Part shown: piece by piece, positions 17,238-26,182 of the stretch
How positions within the stretch are numbered: position 1 is the first letter of the stretch
Layout of the letters: every line of letters starts with the position of its first letter
Origin: UBA4582 sp965657335
Lineage (GTDB): Bacteria; Pseudomonadota; Gammaproteobacteria; Pseudomonadales; Azotimanducaceae
Assembly: GCA_965657335.1 (NCBI GenBank)
Contig: CBFHOH010000005.1
Coordinates: 88,869-152,868, forward strand
DNA length: 64,000 nt
Direction: 5' to 3'
Program-made: the position numbers and the translations under genes
The notes under the pieces: generated by a model
Databases searched by the model: none
Told to the model about the DNA's origin: nothing
What the model saw: the letters and a program-made list of their open reading frames with translations, nothing else

Positions 17238-18908
17238 TTGGAAGCACTCACCGGTTTACTTAATTTTTTAGATAGTCTGATGGGCTCAGCCCAATACTTT
17301 CCTTTTGTCCTCCTTGGTACGGGTATTTTTTTCACAATTTACCTGAAATTTCCGCAAATACGTTTTTTCAATCACGCCTGGCGAATTGTTAAGGGGAAAT
17401 ACGACAGGCCTGAAGACGAGGGTGATGCGACGCATTTCCAAGCGTTAACCACCGCAATCTCGGGAACGGTCGGAACAGGTAACATCGGCGGAGTTGCGCT
17501 GGCGATTTATCTCGGTGGCCCGGCTGCTTTATTTTGGATGTGGATGACCGCCTTCTTCGGCATGACGACCAAGTTTGTGGAAGTTTCTTTGTCCCATAAA
17601 TATCGCAGTAAGGACGAAGAAGGACACATTGTAGGTGGCCCTATGTATGTAATGGAGCGCCGCCTCAATATGAAATGGCTGGCGGTGCTATTTGCATCAG
17701 CGGTGGTTATTAGCTCTTTCGGCAGCGGAAGCATGCCTCAGAGCAATAACATGGCATCCGGCTTACAGGCAACATTCGGCATTCCAACTTGGGTTTCAGG
17801 TCTGGTGCTGGCCGCCGCGCTTGGGTTCGTCATCATTGGTGGTGTTAAGAGAATCATCATGGTCGCCGAGCGCATTGTGCCGACCATGGCTGTGCTTTAT
17901 TTAGTTGGCGCGCTCAGCGTTATCTTCATGAATATCGACCAGATAGGCCCATCTTTTATGGCTGTCATCAATGACGCCTTCACCGGATCTGCAGCAACCG
18001 GCGGGTTTCTCGGCGCTACTTTTGCCTATGCTTTCAATCGAGGTGTTAATCGCGGGTTGTTTTCAAATGAAGCGGGTCAAGGTTCTGCACCAATAGCCCA
18101 CGCCGCGGCAAAGGCACATGAACCAATCTCTGAAGGAATGGTTTCAATTCTCGAGCCTTTTATTGACACAATTATTATTTGTACTATTACCGGACTCGTG
18201 ATTCTCAGTTCGGGTGTTTGGACTGAGAAGTTTGAAACAGATTTTCAGTCGTTTGATATGGAAATCGTTGAGGGTAGTTACTCAGATACAAACGAGAACG
18301 ATAGAAAAGCTCTGTTTAAACATCTTAATTTCTCTGAGGAAGATCCGGTTGTGAGCTATAGCGGAACAATCGAAGTGACTGCCGGCGTGCCAGATCTGAT
18401 GGCGCTCACAGTGATACATAATCGGTCTATCGCGGAAGATGTGCGCTTCCACATTGACGACGCACCATATTCCGGCACTATCGAAGTAGTTGACGGTAGT
18501 GTCAGCACGGATGTCTCAGCCCGGGGTCGGTCCTTGATCCATTCCGTTGAATTGACAACCGTAGCGTTTACGAGAGGTTATTTCGGTGAGTTTGGGAAAT
18601 ACATCGTGTCTATCGGCTTGCTGTTGTTTGCCTTTTCAACAGCGGTCGCTTGGTCTTACTATGGTGACCGTGCAACAACTTACCTATTTGGTCTCAAGGC
18701 CGTGCTTCCCTACAGAATCGCTTACGTTGTGGGTTTTTTCATCGCAGCGATAGCAGATACTTCGCTGATTTGGTTACTTTCTGCGGTAACGATTGGCCTC
18801 ATGACGTTACCAAACTTGTTCGCAATGCTGATGTTGCATGGCGAAATGAAAGAAACGATCAAAGAGTACTGGGAAAAGTTTAAGACAGAAAATCCTGACG
18901 GCGTATAA
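17238..18908 (+). CDS. Sodium:alanine/glycine symporter (AGCS family) with an unusual loop insertion
   Basis: An inner-membrane Na+-coupled importer of small neutral amino acids. Family motifs include LLGTGIFFTIYLKFPQIRFF, ISGTVGTGNIGGVALAIYLG and NEAGQGSAPIAHAAAKAHEP. I favour the TTG at 17238: it gives the family-typical start MEALTGLLNFLDSLMG and has AGGG nine bases upstream. An in-frame ATG lies at 17199. Between a membrane helix ending near ILSSGVWTEK and the next at TTVAFTRGYFG there is about 105 residues of extra, polar, beta-prone sequence. It contains YSGTIEV twice, 37 residues apart. This loop is absent from textbook AGCS proteins. The SDR and M16 protease genes follow in the same direction. 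Confidence 0.9.
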   Translation: MEALTGLLNFLDSLMGSAQYFPFVLLGTGIFFTIYLKFPQIRFFNHAWRIVKGKYDRPEDEGDATHFQALTTAISGTVGTGNIGGVALAIYLGGPAALFWMWMTAFFGMTTKFVEVSLSHKYRSKDEEGHIVGGPMYVMERRLNMKWLAVLFASAVVISSFGSGSMPQSNNMASGLQATFGIPTWVSGLVLAAALGFVIIGGVKRIIMVAERIVPTMAVLYLVGALSVIFMNIDQIGPSFMAVINDAFTGSAATGGFLGATFAYAFNRGVNRGLFSNEAGQGSAPIAHAAAKAHEPISEGMVSILEPFIDTIIICTITGLVILSSGVWTEKFETDFQSFDMEIVEGSYSDTNENDRKALFKHLNFSEEDPVVSYSGTIEVTAGVPDLMALTVIHNRSIAEDVRFHIDDAPYSGTIEVVDGSVSTDVSARGRSLIHSVELTTVAFTRGYFGEFGKYIVSIGLLLFAFSTAVAWSYYGDRATTYLFGLKAVLPYRIAYVVGFFIAAIADTSLIWLLSAVTIGLMTLPNLFAMLMLHGEMKETIKEYWEKFKTENPDGV

Positions 18909-18944
18909 CAATCGGTAGCACTGAGGTGTTGGAGTGAAAAGTTT

Positions 18945-19709
18945 ATGAATTTGAAAGATGCAGTTGCAATTGTGACAGGATCGTCCTCCGGTGTAGGCGC
19001 GGCGACGGCGAAGTTATTAGCAGAGAAAGGCGCCCACGTTGTCATCAACTATGCCTCGAACCATGAAGGCGCAAAGCATGTGGCTGACGCTTGTCAGGCT
19101 TTGGGCGTTGAGGCATTAATTTGTCAAGGCGACGTCGCTGACGATAACGCCTGCAAAAATATCGTTGAGCAGGCGATGGATAAATTTGGCCGGATTGACG
19201 TGCTGATTAATAACGCCGGCACCACCAAATTTAATGCACACGGCAACCTTTCAGGTCTAGACAAGAACGACTTTTTTGATATCTATGGTGTCAATGTGGT
19301 GGGCCCTTACCAAATGGTTAGAGCGGCAGAAAATGCGATGCGTGCTAGCACGGACGCCGCGGTCGTGAACGTCGCCTCAATCGCTGGTGTCCAAGGAATC
19401 GGTAGTTCAGTCGCCTATGCCGCAAGTAAAGGGGCACTGTTAACGATGACAAAGTCCCTCGCCAGAGTCATGGGACCGGAGATTCGCGTCAATGCAGTCT
19501 GCCCTGGCTTCATTCAGGGCGAATGGCTAGAGCAGGGCTTGGGTGCAGAAGCGTACCAAAAAACGCTACAGGTATTGGAAGCAAAAGCACCATTGGGTAG
19601 AACATGCACAGCAGAATCCGTTGCTGAGTCGATTCTGAATTTTGTTGAAGGTCACAGCATTATTACCGGCGAACATGTAATCCTAGACGGGGGTGCTCAT
19701 CTTACATGA
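18945..19709 (+). CDS. Short-chain dehydrogenase/reductase (FabG-like)
   Basis: A 254-residue NAD(P)-dependent oxidoreductase. It has the cofactor motif TGSSSGVGAA (residues 11-20), the structural NNAG and the catalytic YAASK. The C-terminal region GEHVILDGGAHLT is typical of FabG-like SDRs. The KGAHVVINYASNHEGA start suggests NADPH preference through the basic residue near strand 2, though this is inference. Its stop overlaps the ATG of the M16C protease by four bases. The substrate is unknown; operon membership with a symporter and a protease gives no clear lead. Confidence 0.92.
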   Translation: MNLKDAVAIVTGSSSGVGAATAKLLAEKGAHVVINYASNHEGAKHVADACQALGVEALICQGDVADDNACKNIVEQAMDKFGRIDVLINNAGTTKFNAHGNLSGLDKNDFFDIYGVNVVGPYQMVRAAENAMRASTDAAVVNVASIAGVQGIGSSVAYAASKGALLTMTKSLARVMGPEIRVNAVCPGFIQGEWLEQGLGAEAYQKTLQVLEAKAPLGRTCTAESVAESILNFVEGHSIITGEHVILDGGAHLT

Positions 19710-22672
19710 GCATCGCTGATCAACTGCCTCAAACAAAAACACATCCAGCATTTGAACTGCTTCGACGTCAGCGTCTCGAAACACTCAACCTGACGGTCAA
19801 CGAATACGAGCACCGAGTGACAGGGGCGAAGCACTATCACCTCGACGCACCCAATCAAGAAAATGTTTTTATGGTTGCGTTCAGAACGGTGCCGATGAAC
19901 TCGACCGGCGTTGCACATATGCTTGAGCATACGGTGCTTTGTGGGAGCGAAAGGTTCCCTGTTCGCGACCCTTTCTTTCTGATGATACGTCGTTCGCTCA
20001 ATACCTTTATGAACGCGTTTACCTCAAGCGATTACACGGCGTACCCCTTTGCTACACAAAATGCCCAAGATTTTGACAATCTGCTCGATATCTACCTCGA
20101 CGCAGCATTTTTTTCCAGATTAGACCCGCTTGATTTTGCACAGGAAGGTCACAGACTTGAATTTGAAGAAGCCGACAACACAGAATCACCACTCACCTAT
20201 AAAGGTATTGTCTACAATGAAATGAAGGGTGACGTGAGTTCACCGGTTTCAGTTTTGTATGACACGCTCAAAAAGCACCTGTTTCCAACAACAACCTACC
20301 ACTTCAACAGTGGGGGCGACCCGAAGTTTATCCCTGATCTATCTTATCAGGGGCTCATGGATTTTTATCGCTCTCATTATCATCCCTCCAATGCGATGTT
20401 CATGACTTTCGGCGATAGGTCAGCTTTCGAGCTCCAGCAGGCCCTAGAAGACAAAGCACTGGCTAGGTTCGAAGCGAGTCATTTGAAAATCGAGGCTGGC
20501 CTAGAAGAAAGGTTTAAGCAACCTCGACGTGTGTTGGAGTATTATGCGGTAGAGGATGATGCAGACGATAAATCCGTGAACCCAGGGGACAGAGACGAGC
20601 GGAGCCACTTTGTCATGGCTTGGCTTCTCGGTCCGAGTATCGAACTGGACTTACTATTAAAATGCCACCTGTTGTCTGATGTGTTGCTGGACACAAGTGC
20701 CTCGCCTCTCAGGAAAGCACTCGAAACGACAGACCTCGCATCTGCAGCTTCACCGCTCTGTGGACTTGAAGAATCGAATCGTGAAATGAGTTTCATGTGT
20801 GGCCTTGAAGGCTGCACCGCTGAAAACGCCGATGAAATAGAAACAATGATTCTTTCGTCGCTCGAAGATGTTGCCCGCGACGGTGTGCCGCTTGAAAAGC
20901 TGGAAGCGTGCCTGCACCAACTAGAGCTAAGTCAGAGGGAAATTGGCGGTGATGGTTACCCGTTTGGGCTGCAGATCATATTTTCCTGTTTATCAGCGGT
21001 GGTTCATCGCGGAGACCCAATTGCCTTGCTAGATCTTGAGCCCGTGCTGCACCAGCTCAGGCAAGAGGTACAGGACCCAGAGTTTATAAAAACGCTGGTA
21101 CGGGAGCTTTTGCTGGATAACCCGCACCGGGTGAGGTTGGTGCTTGCGCCGGATCCTGATCTCAACGAGCGAGTGAAGTCGGAGGAGGCTGCGCGGCTGG
21201 CGACAATAAAGTCAACGCTGACGGCAACAGAAAAACACAACATCGTTAAATTATCGAGTGAGCTGAAACATCGTCAGGAGCAACCAGACGACGTTGAGCT
21301 TTTGCCGCGGGTCGGTATAGAGGATATTCCTCGGATCGTTACGCTGCCGGAGGGGCAGTCAAGCAAACTGAGGAATGGCATCAAATTGGACCGATACGAT
21401 GTTGGCTCAAACGGATTGACCTATTACCAAATTATATCGCCACTGCCAGCGCTGAGCAGAGATTTGTTATCGTGTCTGCCACTATATACACAGACAGTGA
21501 CAGAAATAGGCTCGGCAGGGCGAGATTACCTTGAGACTCAACACCTTCAGCATAGCCAAACCGGCGGTATTGGCGCCTATACCTCGGTGCGTGGCGCTAT
21601 CGGTAATCCTGATGTTGTAGAAGGGCATCTGACCATGTCGAGTAAAACCCTCAACCCGCAGCGGCTTGAAATGATGAAGTTGCTGCAGGACACCTGGTCA
21701 AAACCAAATTTCGATGAGCCAGAGCGTATCAGGGATTTAATCAAACATTCGCGCGTGCGTATGGAATCCAGTGTGATTAACAATGCGCATGGTCTTGCCA
21801 TGAGTGCAGCTTCCAGCGTGTTTCGGCCCGTGAGTCGCCTCAATTTCCACTTAACGGGGCTTGATGGCCTACAAGCGCTCAAGCGTCTGGATGATGCCAT
21901 TGAAGATAAGGCTGAATTATCGAGGTTTATCGATCGACTCCGGGAACTGAATCAGTTGATCACGGCAGTAAAGCCGAGATTGTTGTTGGTGGGTGAGCAT
22001 GATCAGTTTGCTGAATCAGAAGCTATATTAGCCCAATTGTGGGAATCACCGGAATTACAACAAGATGATTCGCAACCGGTTTCAATTCCGTTTAAAGCCC
22101 CAGCGTTTCAACAATGCTGGACGACAGCGACACAGGTAAATTTTTGTGCTTCGGTATTTCCTGCTGTGCCTGAAAATCACACCGATGCGGCTGCGCTGTC
22201 GGTGCTGGCGGGCGTGTTAAGCAATGGATACTTGCACAAGGCTATCAGAGAGCAGGGCGGAGCATACGGCGGCGGTGCAGGATATGATGCTGCTAACGGC
22301 ATTTTTAGATTCTACTCCTACCGTGATCCAAATTTGCGCAAGACATTTGAGGCATTCGATGGGGCCATAGATTGGGTCCAGAGTACAGCCTTGAAGTTTG
22401 ATCCTCTAGAGGAGGCAATACTCGGGTTGGTCAGCAGTATGGATGCACCGGGCTCTCCTGCCGGTGATGCTCGTAAAGCGTTTCATAACCAATTACTTGG
22501 TCGTGGCCCCAATGCCCACAAAGAAAAGCGCGAACGTATTCTTGCTGTCACCGTTGAGGACGTGAAACGCGTTGCAGCAAAGTACCTAAACGGCCCAAAT
22601 GCGAGCGCCGTTGTTTGTAGCGAAAATGTAAGCCGCGACCTTGATGACCGTTACGTCGTTAAGGCGATATAG
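19706..22672 (+). CDS. M16C-family zinc metalloprotease (presequence protease-like)
   Basis: A 988-residue peptidase of the insulinase superfamily, subfamily M16C, which includes PreP and falcilysin. The inverted zinc motif HMLEH (residues 71-75) is intact, with the third ligand E172 in IVYNEMKGD. The protein keeps both halves of the clamshell: the C-terminal half has GAYGGGAGYDAANGIFRFYSYRDPN, matching the substrate-binding R/Y region. There is no signal peptide, so it is expected in the cytoplasm, degrading short peptides. It is coupled to the upstream SDR (ATGA). Nearly 1 kilo-residue is normal for the family. Confidence 0.93.
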   Translation: MSIADQLPQTKTHPAFELLRRQRLETLNLTVNEYEHRVTGAKHYHLDAPNQENVFMVAFRTVPMNSTGVAHMLEHTVLCGSERFPVRDPFFLMIRRSLNTFMNAFTSSDYTAYPFATQNAQDFDNLLDIYLDAAFFSRLDPLDFAQEGHRLEFEEADNTESPLTYKGIVYNEMKGDVSSPVSVLYDTLKKHLFPTTTYHFNSGGDPKFIPDLSYQGLMDFYRSHYHPSNAMFMTFGDRSAFELQQALEDKALARFEASHLKIEAGLEERFKQPRRVLEYYAVEDDADDKSVNPGDRDERSHFVMAWLLGPSIELDLLLKCHLLSDVLLDTSASPLRKALETTDLASAASPLCGLEESNREMSFMCGLEGCTAENADEIETMILSSLEDVARDGVPLEKLEACLHQLELSQREIGGDGYPFGLQIIFSCLSAVVHRGDPIALLDLEPVLHQLRQEVQDPEFIKTLVRELLLDNPHRVRLVLAPDPDLNERVKSEEAARLATIKSTLTATEKHNIVKLSSELKHRQEQPDDVELLPRVGIEDIPRIVTLPEGQSSKLRNGIKLDRYDVGSNGLTYYQIISPLPALSRDLLSCLPLYTQTVTEIGSAGRDYLETQHLQHSQTGGIGAYTSVRGAIGNPDVVEGHLTMSSKTLNPQRLEMMKLLQDTWSKPNFDEPERIRDLIKHSRVRMESSVINNAHGLAMSAASSVFRPVSRLNFHLTGLDGLQALKRLDDAIEDKAELSRFIDRLRELNQLITAVKPRLLLVGEHDQFAESEAILAQLWESPELQQDDSQPVSIPFKAPAFQQCWTTATQVNFCASVFPAVPENHTDAAALSVLAGVLSNGYLHKAIREQGGAYGGGAGYDAANGIFRFYSYRDPNLRKTFEAFDGAIDWVQSTALKFDPLEEAILGLVSSMDAPGSPAGDARKAFHNQLLGRGPNAHKEKRERILAVTVEDVKRVAAKYLNGPNASAVVCSENVSRDLDDRYVVKAI

Positions 22673-23047
22673 TGGCTCCAAAGCAAGATCCATCGCGCTT
22701 TTATTTTCGGCGCTTTTATCATTGTTTTGCTGTAAATACGGTAAATTTTTGACTGTCTTGACCCTATTTGGTGGTTGCGTCGTTATCATAAATAACGCGA
22801 GTTTTTTGTTTGTTTGGAGTGTTGACAAGCGAGAATATCCCTTAAAAGAAACAGAAATTGAAAAAGGGTACGAAATCATCTTTAGGAATCTGGCAAATTG
22901 ACCGCGATCGGGTTGACAAACCAGCGGGGCTTCTACATCCTGTGGCCGTTGATAGTTCGCACACGAAGTCAACGGACATCTCAGCGACTGAGCACCGTGG
23001 ACTATTAAAAAAATTATAAAGAGCAACAATTCCTAGTAGGTATCAGC
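22673..23047 (+). other. Leader/promoter region of the TonB operon
   Basis: 375 bases between the M16 protease and the first TonB-operon gene. No supported gene: the open frames in it show no family features and have no ribosome site. Promoter-like boxes TTGACC (about 22758) and TTGACA (about 22823 and 22913) occur, but none has a well-spaced -10, so I do not call a start. The sequence just before the DUF3450 gene is AT-rich, with TAGTAGG about 8 bases before the ATG. Confidence 0.4.
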
Positions 23048-23824
23048 ATGAAACAGCATCAGATGAGACGGGGAGTTTTGGCAATTGCCTTAGGACTTCT
23101 GTCTATCATTTCAACGAGCGTAGTATCTGCCCAATCCCTTGATGAAGTTCTTGGGGTTCGAGCGAACACAACGCAAGACGGACGTAAATCTCAAGTAAAA
23201 ATTGACGAGCTGACAGACCAGACAAGAGACCTTTTGTCTCAGTTCAAGCAAGTCATGAAAGTTGTTGATGGTTTGAAGGTTTATAACCAGCAGCAGGAAA
23301 GACTAATCAGAAATCAAGAGTCCGAGATGGCCGAGCTTAATGCTTCCATCGACAACGTGACGGTGATTGAAAGGCAGATTGGTCCGTTGATTGAAAGAAT
23401 GATCGACAATCTCGACAAGTTTGTAAGCCTCGATATCCCGTTTTTGCTGAAAGAGCGCCAGGATCGAATCGCATTCCTCAAGGAAACACTTGACCGATCA
23501 GATGTTACGGTTTCTGAAAAGTTCAGTCAGGTATTGCAAGCTTACCAGGTCGAAAATTCATATGGCTCAACCATCGAAGCCTACACTGACGTCATCCAGC
23601 TTGAAGGAAAGGACAGGCAGGTTGACCTGCTGAAGTGGGGACGAGTATCACTTGTATTTCAGACGCCGGATGCAGCCACAACGGGCGTATGGGACAACGA
23701 CACAAGAGAATGGGTTATCGTTGGCGACGAATTCCGATCCGGGGTACGAGACGGCATTAGAATCGCTCGTAAAACCCAGACGGCAGGTCTGGTTCAACTA
23801 CCTGTTGCGGCACCGGGAGAATAA
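23048..23824 (+). CDS. DUF3450 periplasmic coiled-coil protein of a TonB system
   Basis: A 258-residue protein with a signal peptide (cleavage after SVVSA, about residue 28). A long helical/coiled-coil region follows (about residues 45-130, rich in Q, E, L and R), then a compact C-terminal segment with GRVSLVFQTPD and WDNDTREWVIV. It matches DUF3450, a family repeatedly found as the first gene of extended TonB operons in marine gammaproteobacteria. Its biochemical role is not established. Its neighbours suggest it is a periplasmic partner of the extended ExbB-like protein encoded two bases downstream. Confidence 0.88.
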   Translation: MKQHQMRRGVLAIALGLLSIISTSVVSAQSLDEVLGVRANTTQDGRKSQVKIDELTDQTRDLLSQFKQVMKVVDGLKVYNQQQERLIRNQESEMAELNASIDNVTVIERQIGPLIERMIDNLDKFVSLDIPFLLKERQDRIAFLKETLDRSDVTVSEKFSQVLQAYQVENSYGSTIEAYTDVIQLEGKDRQVDLLKWGRVSLVFQTPDAATTGVWDNDTREWVIVGDEFRSGVRDGIRIARKTQTAGLVQLPVAAPGE

Positions 23825-23826
23825 CA

Positions 23827-25194
23827 ATGAAAAATATCTTTACAGTAATCGTATCTCTCGGGCTAGCGTTCAGCATCAATGTACAAGCTGCGGACGATAT
23901 TCCAGCTAAATCACTCGCAGAGCTATTGCAACTTGTGCGTGATGGAAAAGTTGTTAACAAGCAAATTAACGAGAAGCGTGAGAGCGACTTTGTTGCGGAC
24001 AAAACATCGCAGCAGAAAGCATTGAACAACGCTAAGGCCGAGCAACGTCGCGAAGAAGCGAGAAGCGAGCGTCTTGAAACAACCTTTGAAAACAACGAAC
24101 AGCGCCTAGCGAGCTTGCAAGAAGTGCTTGCGAAGCGTCTGGGTTCCTTGCGTGAATTGTTTGGTGTTCTCCAGCAGGTCAGTGGAGATACCCGTGGCGT
24201 ACTGGAAGGCTCATTGGTGAGTGCTGAGTATCCGGGCCGTGGCGAATGGCTTGGTGAGTTTGCTGCCTCTATGGGCAGGAGCTCAAAGCTGGCGAGCATC
24301 GAAGAAATTGAGCGATTGTGGTTCGAACTTCAGCGCGAAATGACTGAATCAGCCAAAGTCACTAAATTCACCACAAAAATCAATAAAGTTGATGGTGAGG
24401 TGATAGAAGCCGAAGTGATTCGAATCGGTAACTACAACCTGATCAGTAATGGTGAGTATGTTACTTACGATATTGCCAATCAGATTGTAAAAGAACTGCC
24501 AAGGCAACCTGCCGGACGCTACGTCGATTCTGCAACTGCTTTGACAAATGCAACCTCTGGATTCACATCCTTTGGCCTTGACCCCACACGCGGTCAGCTA
24601 CTCGCACTTCAGATTCAGGTACCTACACTTGAAGAGCGCATTCAGCAAGGGCAGGAAACGGGTTACACGATTATCGCACTCGGTATCGTGGCACTGTTAT
24701 TGTCACTTGAGCGGTTTATCACTTTGACGTTGGTCGGCGGAAAAGTTAAGCGTCAGATTAAAGCTGATACTGCGGATCCCAAGAATCCTCTGGGTCGGGT
24801 ACTGCAGACCTACTATGATAATAAAGATGTAGATTCTGAAACGCTGATGCTGAAAATTGACGAGGCTATTCTAAAAGAACAGCCAGCAATTAATGCTCGT
24901 ATTTCGTTCATCAAAATTATCTCTATGGTGGCCCCATTGCTCGGTCTGCTTGGTACGGTAATTGGTATGATTTTGACGTTCCAGGCAATTACGTTGTTTG
25001 GTACAGGTGATCCTAAGACCATGGCGGGCGGTATTTCGTCAGCGTTAATGACAACTGTTCTCGGTCTGTGCGTCGCTATTCCGACAGTACTGCTGCACTC
25101 AATTGTGTCTACCAGAGCTAATGGAATCATGCATATCTTGAACGAACAAAGTGCCGGATTGATCGCTGAGCACGCAGAAAAAGCAGGTAGCTAA
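23827..25194 (+). CDS. Extended MotA/TolQ/ExbB proton-channel protein (TtpC-like)
   Basis: A 455-residue proton-channel subunit with a long N-terminal extension. Residues 1-21 form a signal peptide (ending VQAA). A periplasmic, coiled-coil rich domain follows (about 25-270, with alternating E/K/R/Q/L). The C-terminal 190 residues carry the MotA/TolQ/ExbB core: GYTIIALGIVALLLSLERF as the first helix, and ISMVAPLLGLLGTVIGMILTFQ and ISSALMTTVLGLCVAIPTVL as the conserved pair. This architecture matches TtpC, which in Vibrio is an essential extra subunit of the TonB2 system. It lies two bases after DUF3450 and three before the small ExbB. Confidence 0.92.
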   Translation: MKNIFTVIVSLGLAFSINVQAADDIPAKSLAELLQLVRDGKVVNKQINEKRESDFVADKTSQQKALNNAKAEQRREEARSERLETTFENNEQRLASLQEVLAKRLGSLRELFGVLQQVSGDTRGVLEGSLVSAEYPGRGEWLGEFAASMGRSSKLASIEEIERLWFELQREMTESAKVTKFTTKINKVDGEVIEAEVIRIGNYNLISNGEYVTYDIANQIVKELPRQPAGRYVDSATALTNATSGFTSFGLDPTRGQLLALQIQVPTLEERIQQGQETGYTIIALGIVALLLSLERFITLTLVGGKVKRQIKADTADPKNPLGRVLQTYYDNKDVDSETLMLKIDEAILKEQPAINARISFIKIISMVAPLLGLLGTVIGMILTFQAITLFGTGDPKTMAGGISSALMTTVLGLCVAIPTVLLHSIVSTRANGIMHILNEQSAGLIAEHAEKAGS

Positions 25195-25197
25195 ACT

Positions 25198-25713
25198 ATG
25201 GATGCAATATCTATTGCAATTCGGACGTTTTTTGAGGCCGGTGGGGACGTCTTGTTCCTCATCGCTGCCGCTACCTTTGTCATGTGGGTGCTATTGTTCG
25301 AGCGTTTGTGGTACATCAACACGGAACATAAGCGCGACGTCGCTAAAGCCTTAACCTACTGGGAAGGCCGCCGCGAACGCACCTCATGGGAAGCGCACAT
25401 GATTCGTCTGCGATTGATTTCCGAGGTTAACGTCAGATTGAGCGCAAATTTGGGTTATATCAAAACCCTTATTTCTCTTCTGCCGCTGTTAGGGTTGCTG
25501 GGAACAGTAACAGGTATGGTTCAAGTATTTGAAGCGATGACTTATTCGGGTGGTAATGCACGTTCTATGGCTGCTGGCGTTTCAGCAGCGACGATCCCCA
25601 CAATGTCAGGCATGGTGGCAACATTGTCCGGTGTGCTAGCGAATACGTTTATTACACCAAAAGTCGCATCTGAAGCTGACTATATGGAAGATACACTGAC
25701 CATGGATCATTAA
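25198..25713 (+). CDS. exbB: ExbB-type proton-channel subunit of the TonB complex
   Basis: A 171-residue inner-membrane protein with three expected helices. The MotA/TolQ/ExbB signature is NLGYIKTLISLLPLLGLLGT with GMVQVF following, plus the third-helix stretch MAAGVSAATIPTMSGMVATL. It is shorter than E. coli ExbB (244 residues) and matches the ExbB2 type found beside TtpC. Together with ExbD it forms the proton-driven motor that energises TonB. The gap to the upstream gene is only three bases. A stable hairpin follows its stop codon before exbD. Confidence 0.93.
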   Translation: MDAISIAIRTFFEAGGDVLFLIAAATFVMWVLLFERLWYINTEHKRDVAKALTYWEGRRERTSWEAHMIRLRLISEVNVRLSANLGYIKTLISLLPLLGLLGTVTGMVQVFEAMTYSGGNARSMAAGVSAATIPTMSGMVATLSGVLANTFITPKVASEADYMEDTLTMDH

Positions 25714-25719
25714 GCATAG

Positions 25720-25742
25720 ACCCGATTCTTTCGAGAACGGGT
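25720..25742 (+). promoter_or_regulatory. Intercistronic UUCG-loop hairpin between exbB and exbD
   Basis: ACCCG-A-TTCT-TTCG-AGAA-CGGGT folds as a nine-pair stem with one bulged A and a UUCG loop, immediately after the exbB stop and just before exbD. It is followed by TTT only. The position suggests an mRNA processing or stabilising element, or a weak attenuator lowering expression of the downstream genes. This is inference from structure and place. Confidence 0.55.
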
Positions 25743-25763
25743 TTATACAAATGAGATAAAAAA

Positions 25764-26165
25764 ATGCGTAGTAGAAAAAATGCATCATCAGATGAGAAAG
25801 TAGCAGATTTAACACCAATGCTAGACGTGGTGTTTATCATGCTTATTTTCTTTATCGTTACCGCAACCTTTATTAAGGAAGCGGGTATTGAGGTTAACAG
25901 ACCTGATACTCAAACAGCTGAGCTCAAGAAGACAGTGTCTTTGCTTGTGGCAGTGGGTCCGGACAGTGCGGTTTGGATCGATAAGAAGAAAGTAGATATT
26001 AGAAACGTTCGTCCTTTAATGGAGCGGCTCCACGCCGAAAACCCTAAAGGCGGGCTTGTGATTCAGGCAGATATCACATCGAAAGTAGAAAAAGTACTTG
26101 CGATTATGGATGCAGCCAGAAACATTGGTATTAGCCAGGTCGCTATTGCCGGTGAAAACAAGTAG
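25764..26165 (+). CDS. exbD: ExbD-type biopolymer transport protein
   Basis: A 133-residue protein with one N-terminal membrane helix and a small periplasmic domain. It carries the conserved ADLTPMLDVVFIMLIFFIVT, in which the aspartate (D25 region) is the proton-relay residue of the ExbB-ExbD motor. The C-terminal region GGLVIQADITSKVEKVLAIM fits the ExbD/TolR fold. It has its own leader of 50 bases after exbB containing a hairpin, and is followed by tonB 17 bases later. Confidence 0.95.
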   Translation: MRSRKNASSDEKVADLTPMLDVVFIMLIFFIVTATFIKEAGIEVNRPDTQTAELKKTVSLLVAVGPDSAVWIDKKKVDIRNVRPLMERLHAENPKGGLVIQADITSKVEKVLAIMDAARNIGISQVAIAGENK

Positions 26166-26182
26166 AGGTTGAGGGAAAGAGT

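Noticed and set aside
22641..22901. An 86-codon plus-strand frame between the M16 protease and the DUF3450 gene
   Set aside because: It starts inside the protease gene, has no ribosome site and shows no family features; the region is better explained as leader DNA.
22586..23029. A 147-codon minus-strand frame across the same gap
   Set aside because: Half of it lies antisense to the protease and the rest has atypical composition; no start signal.
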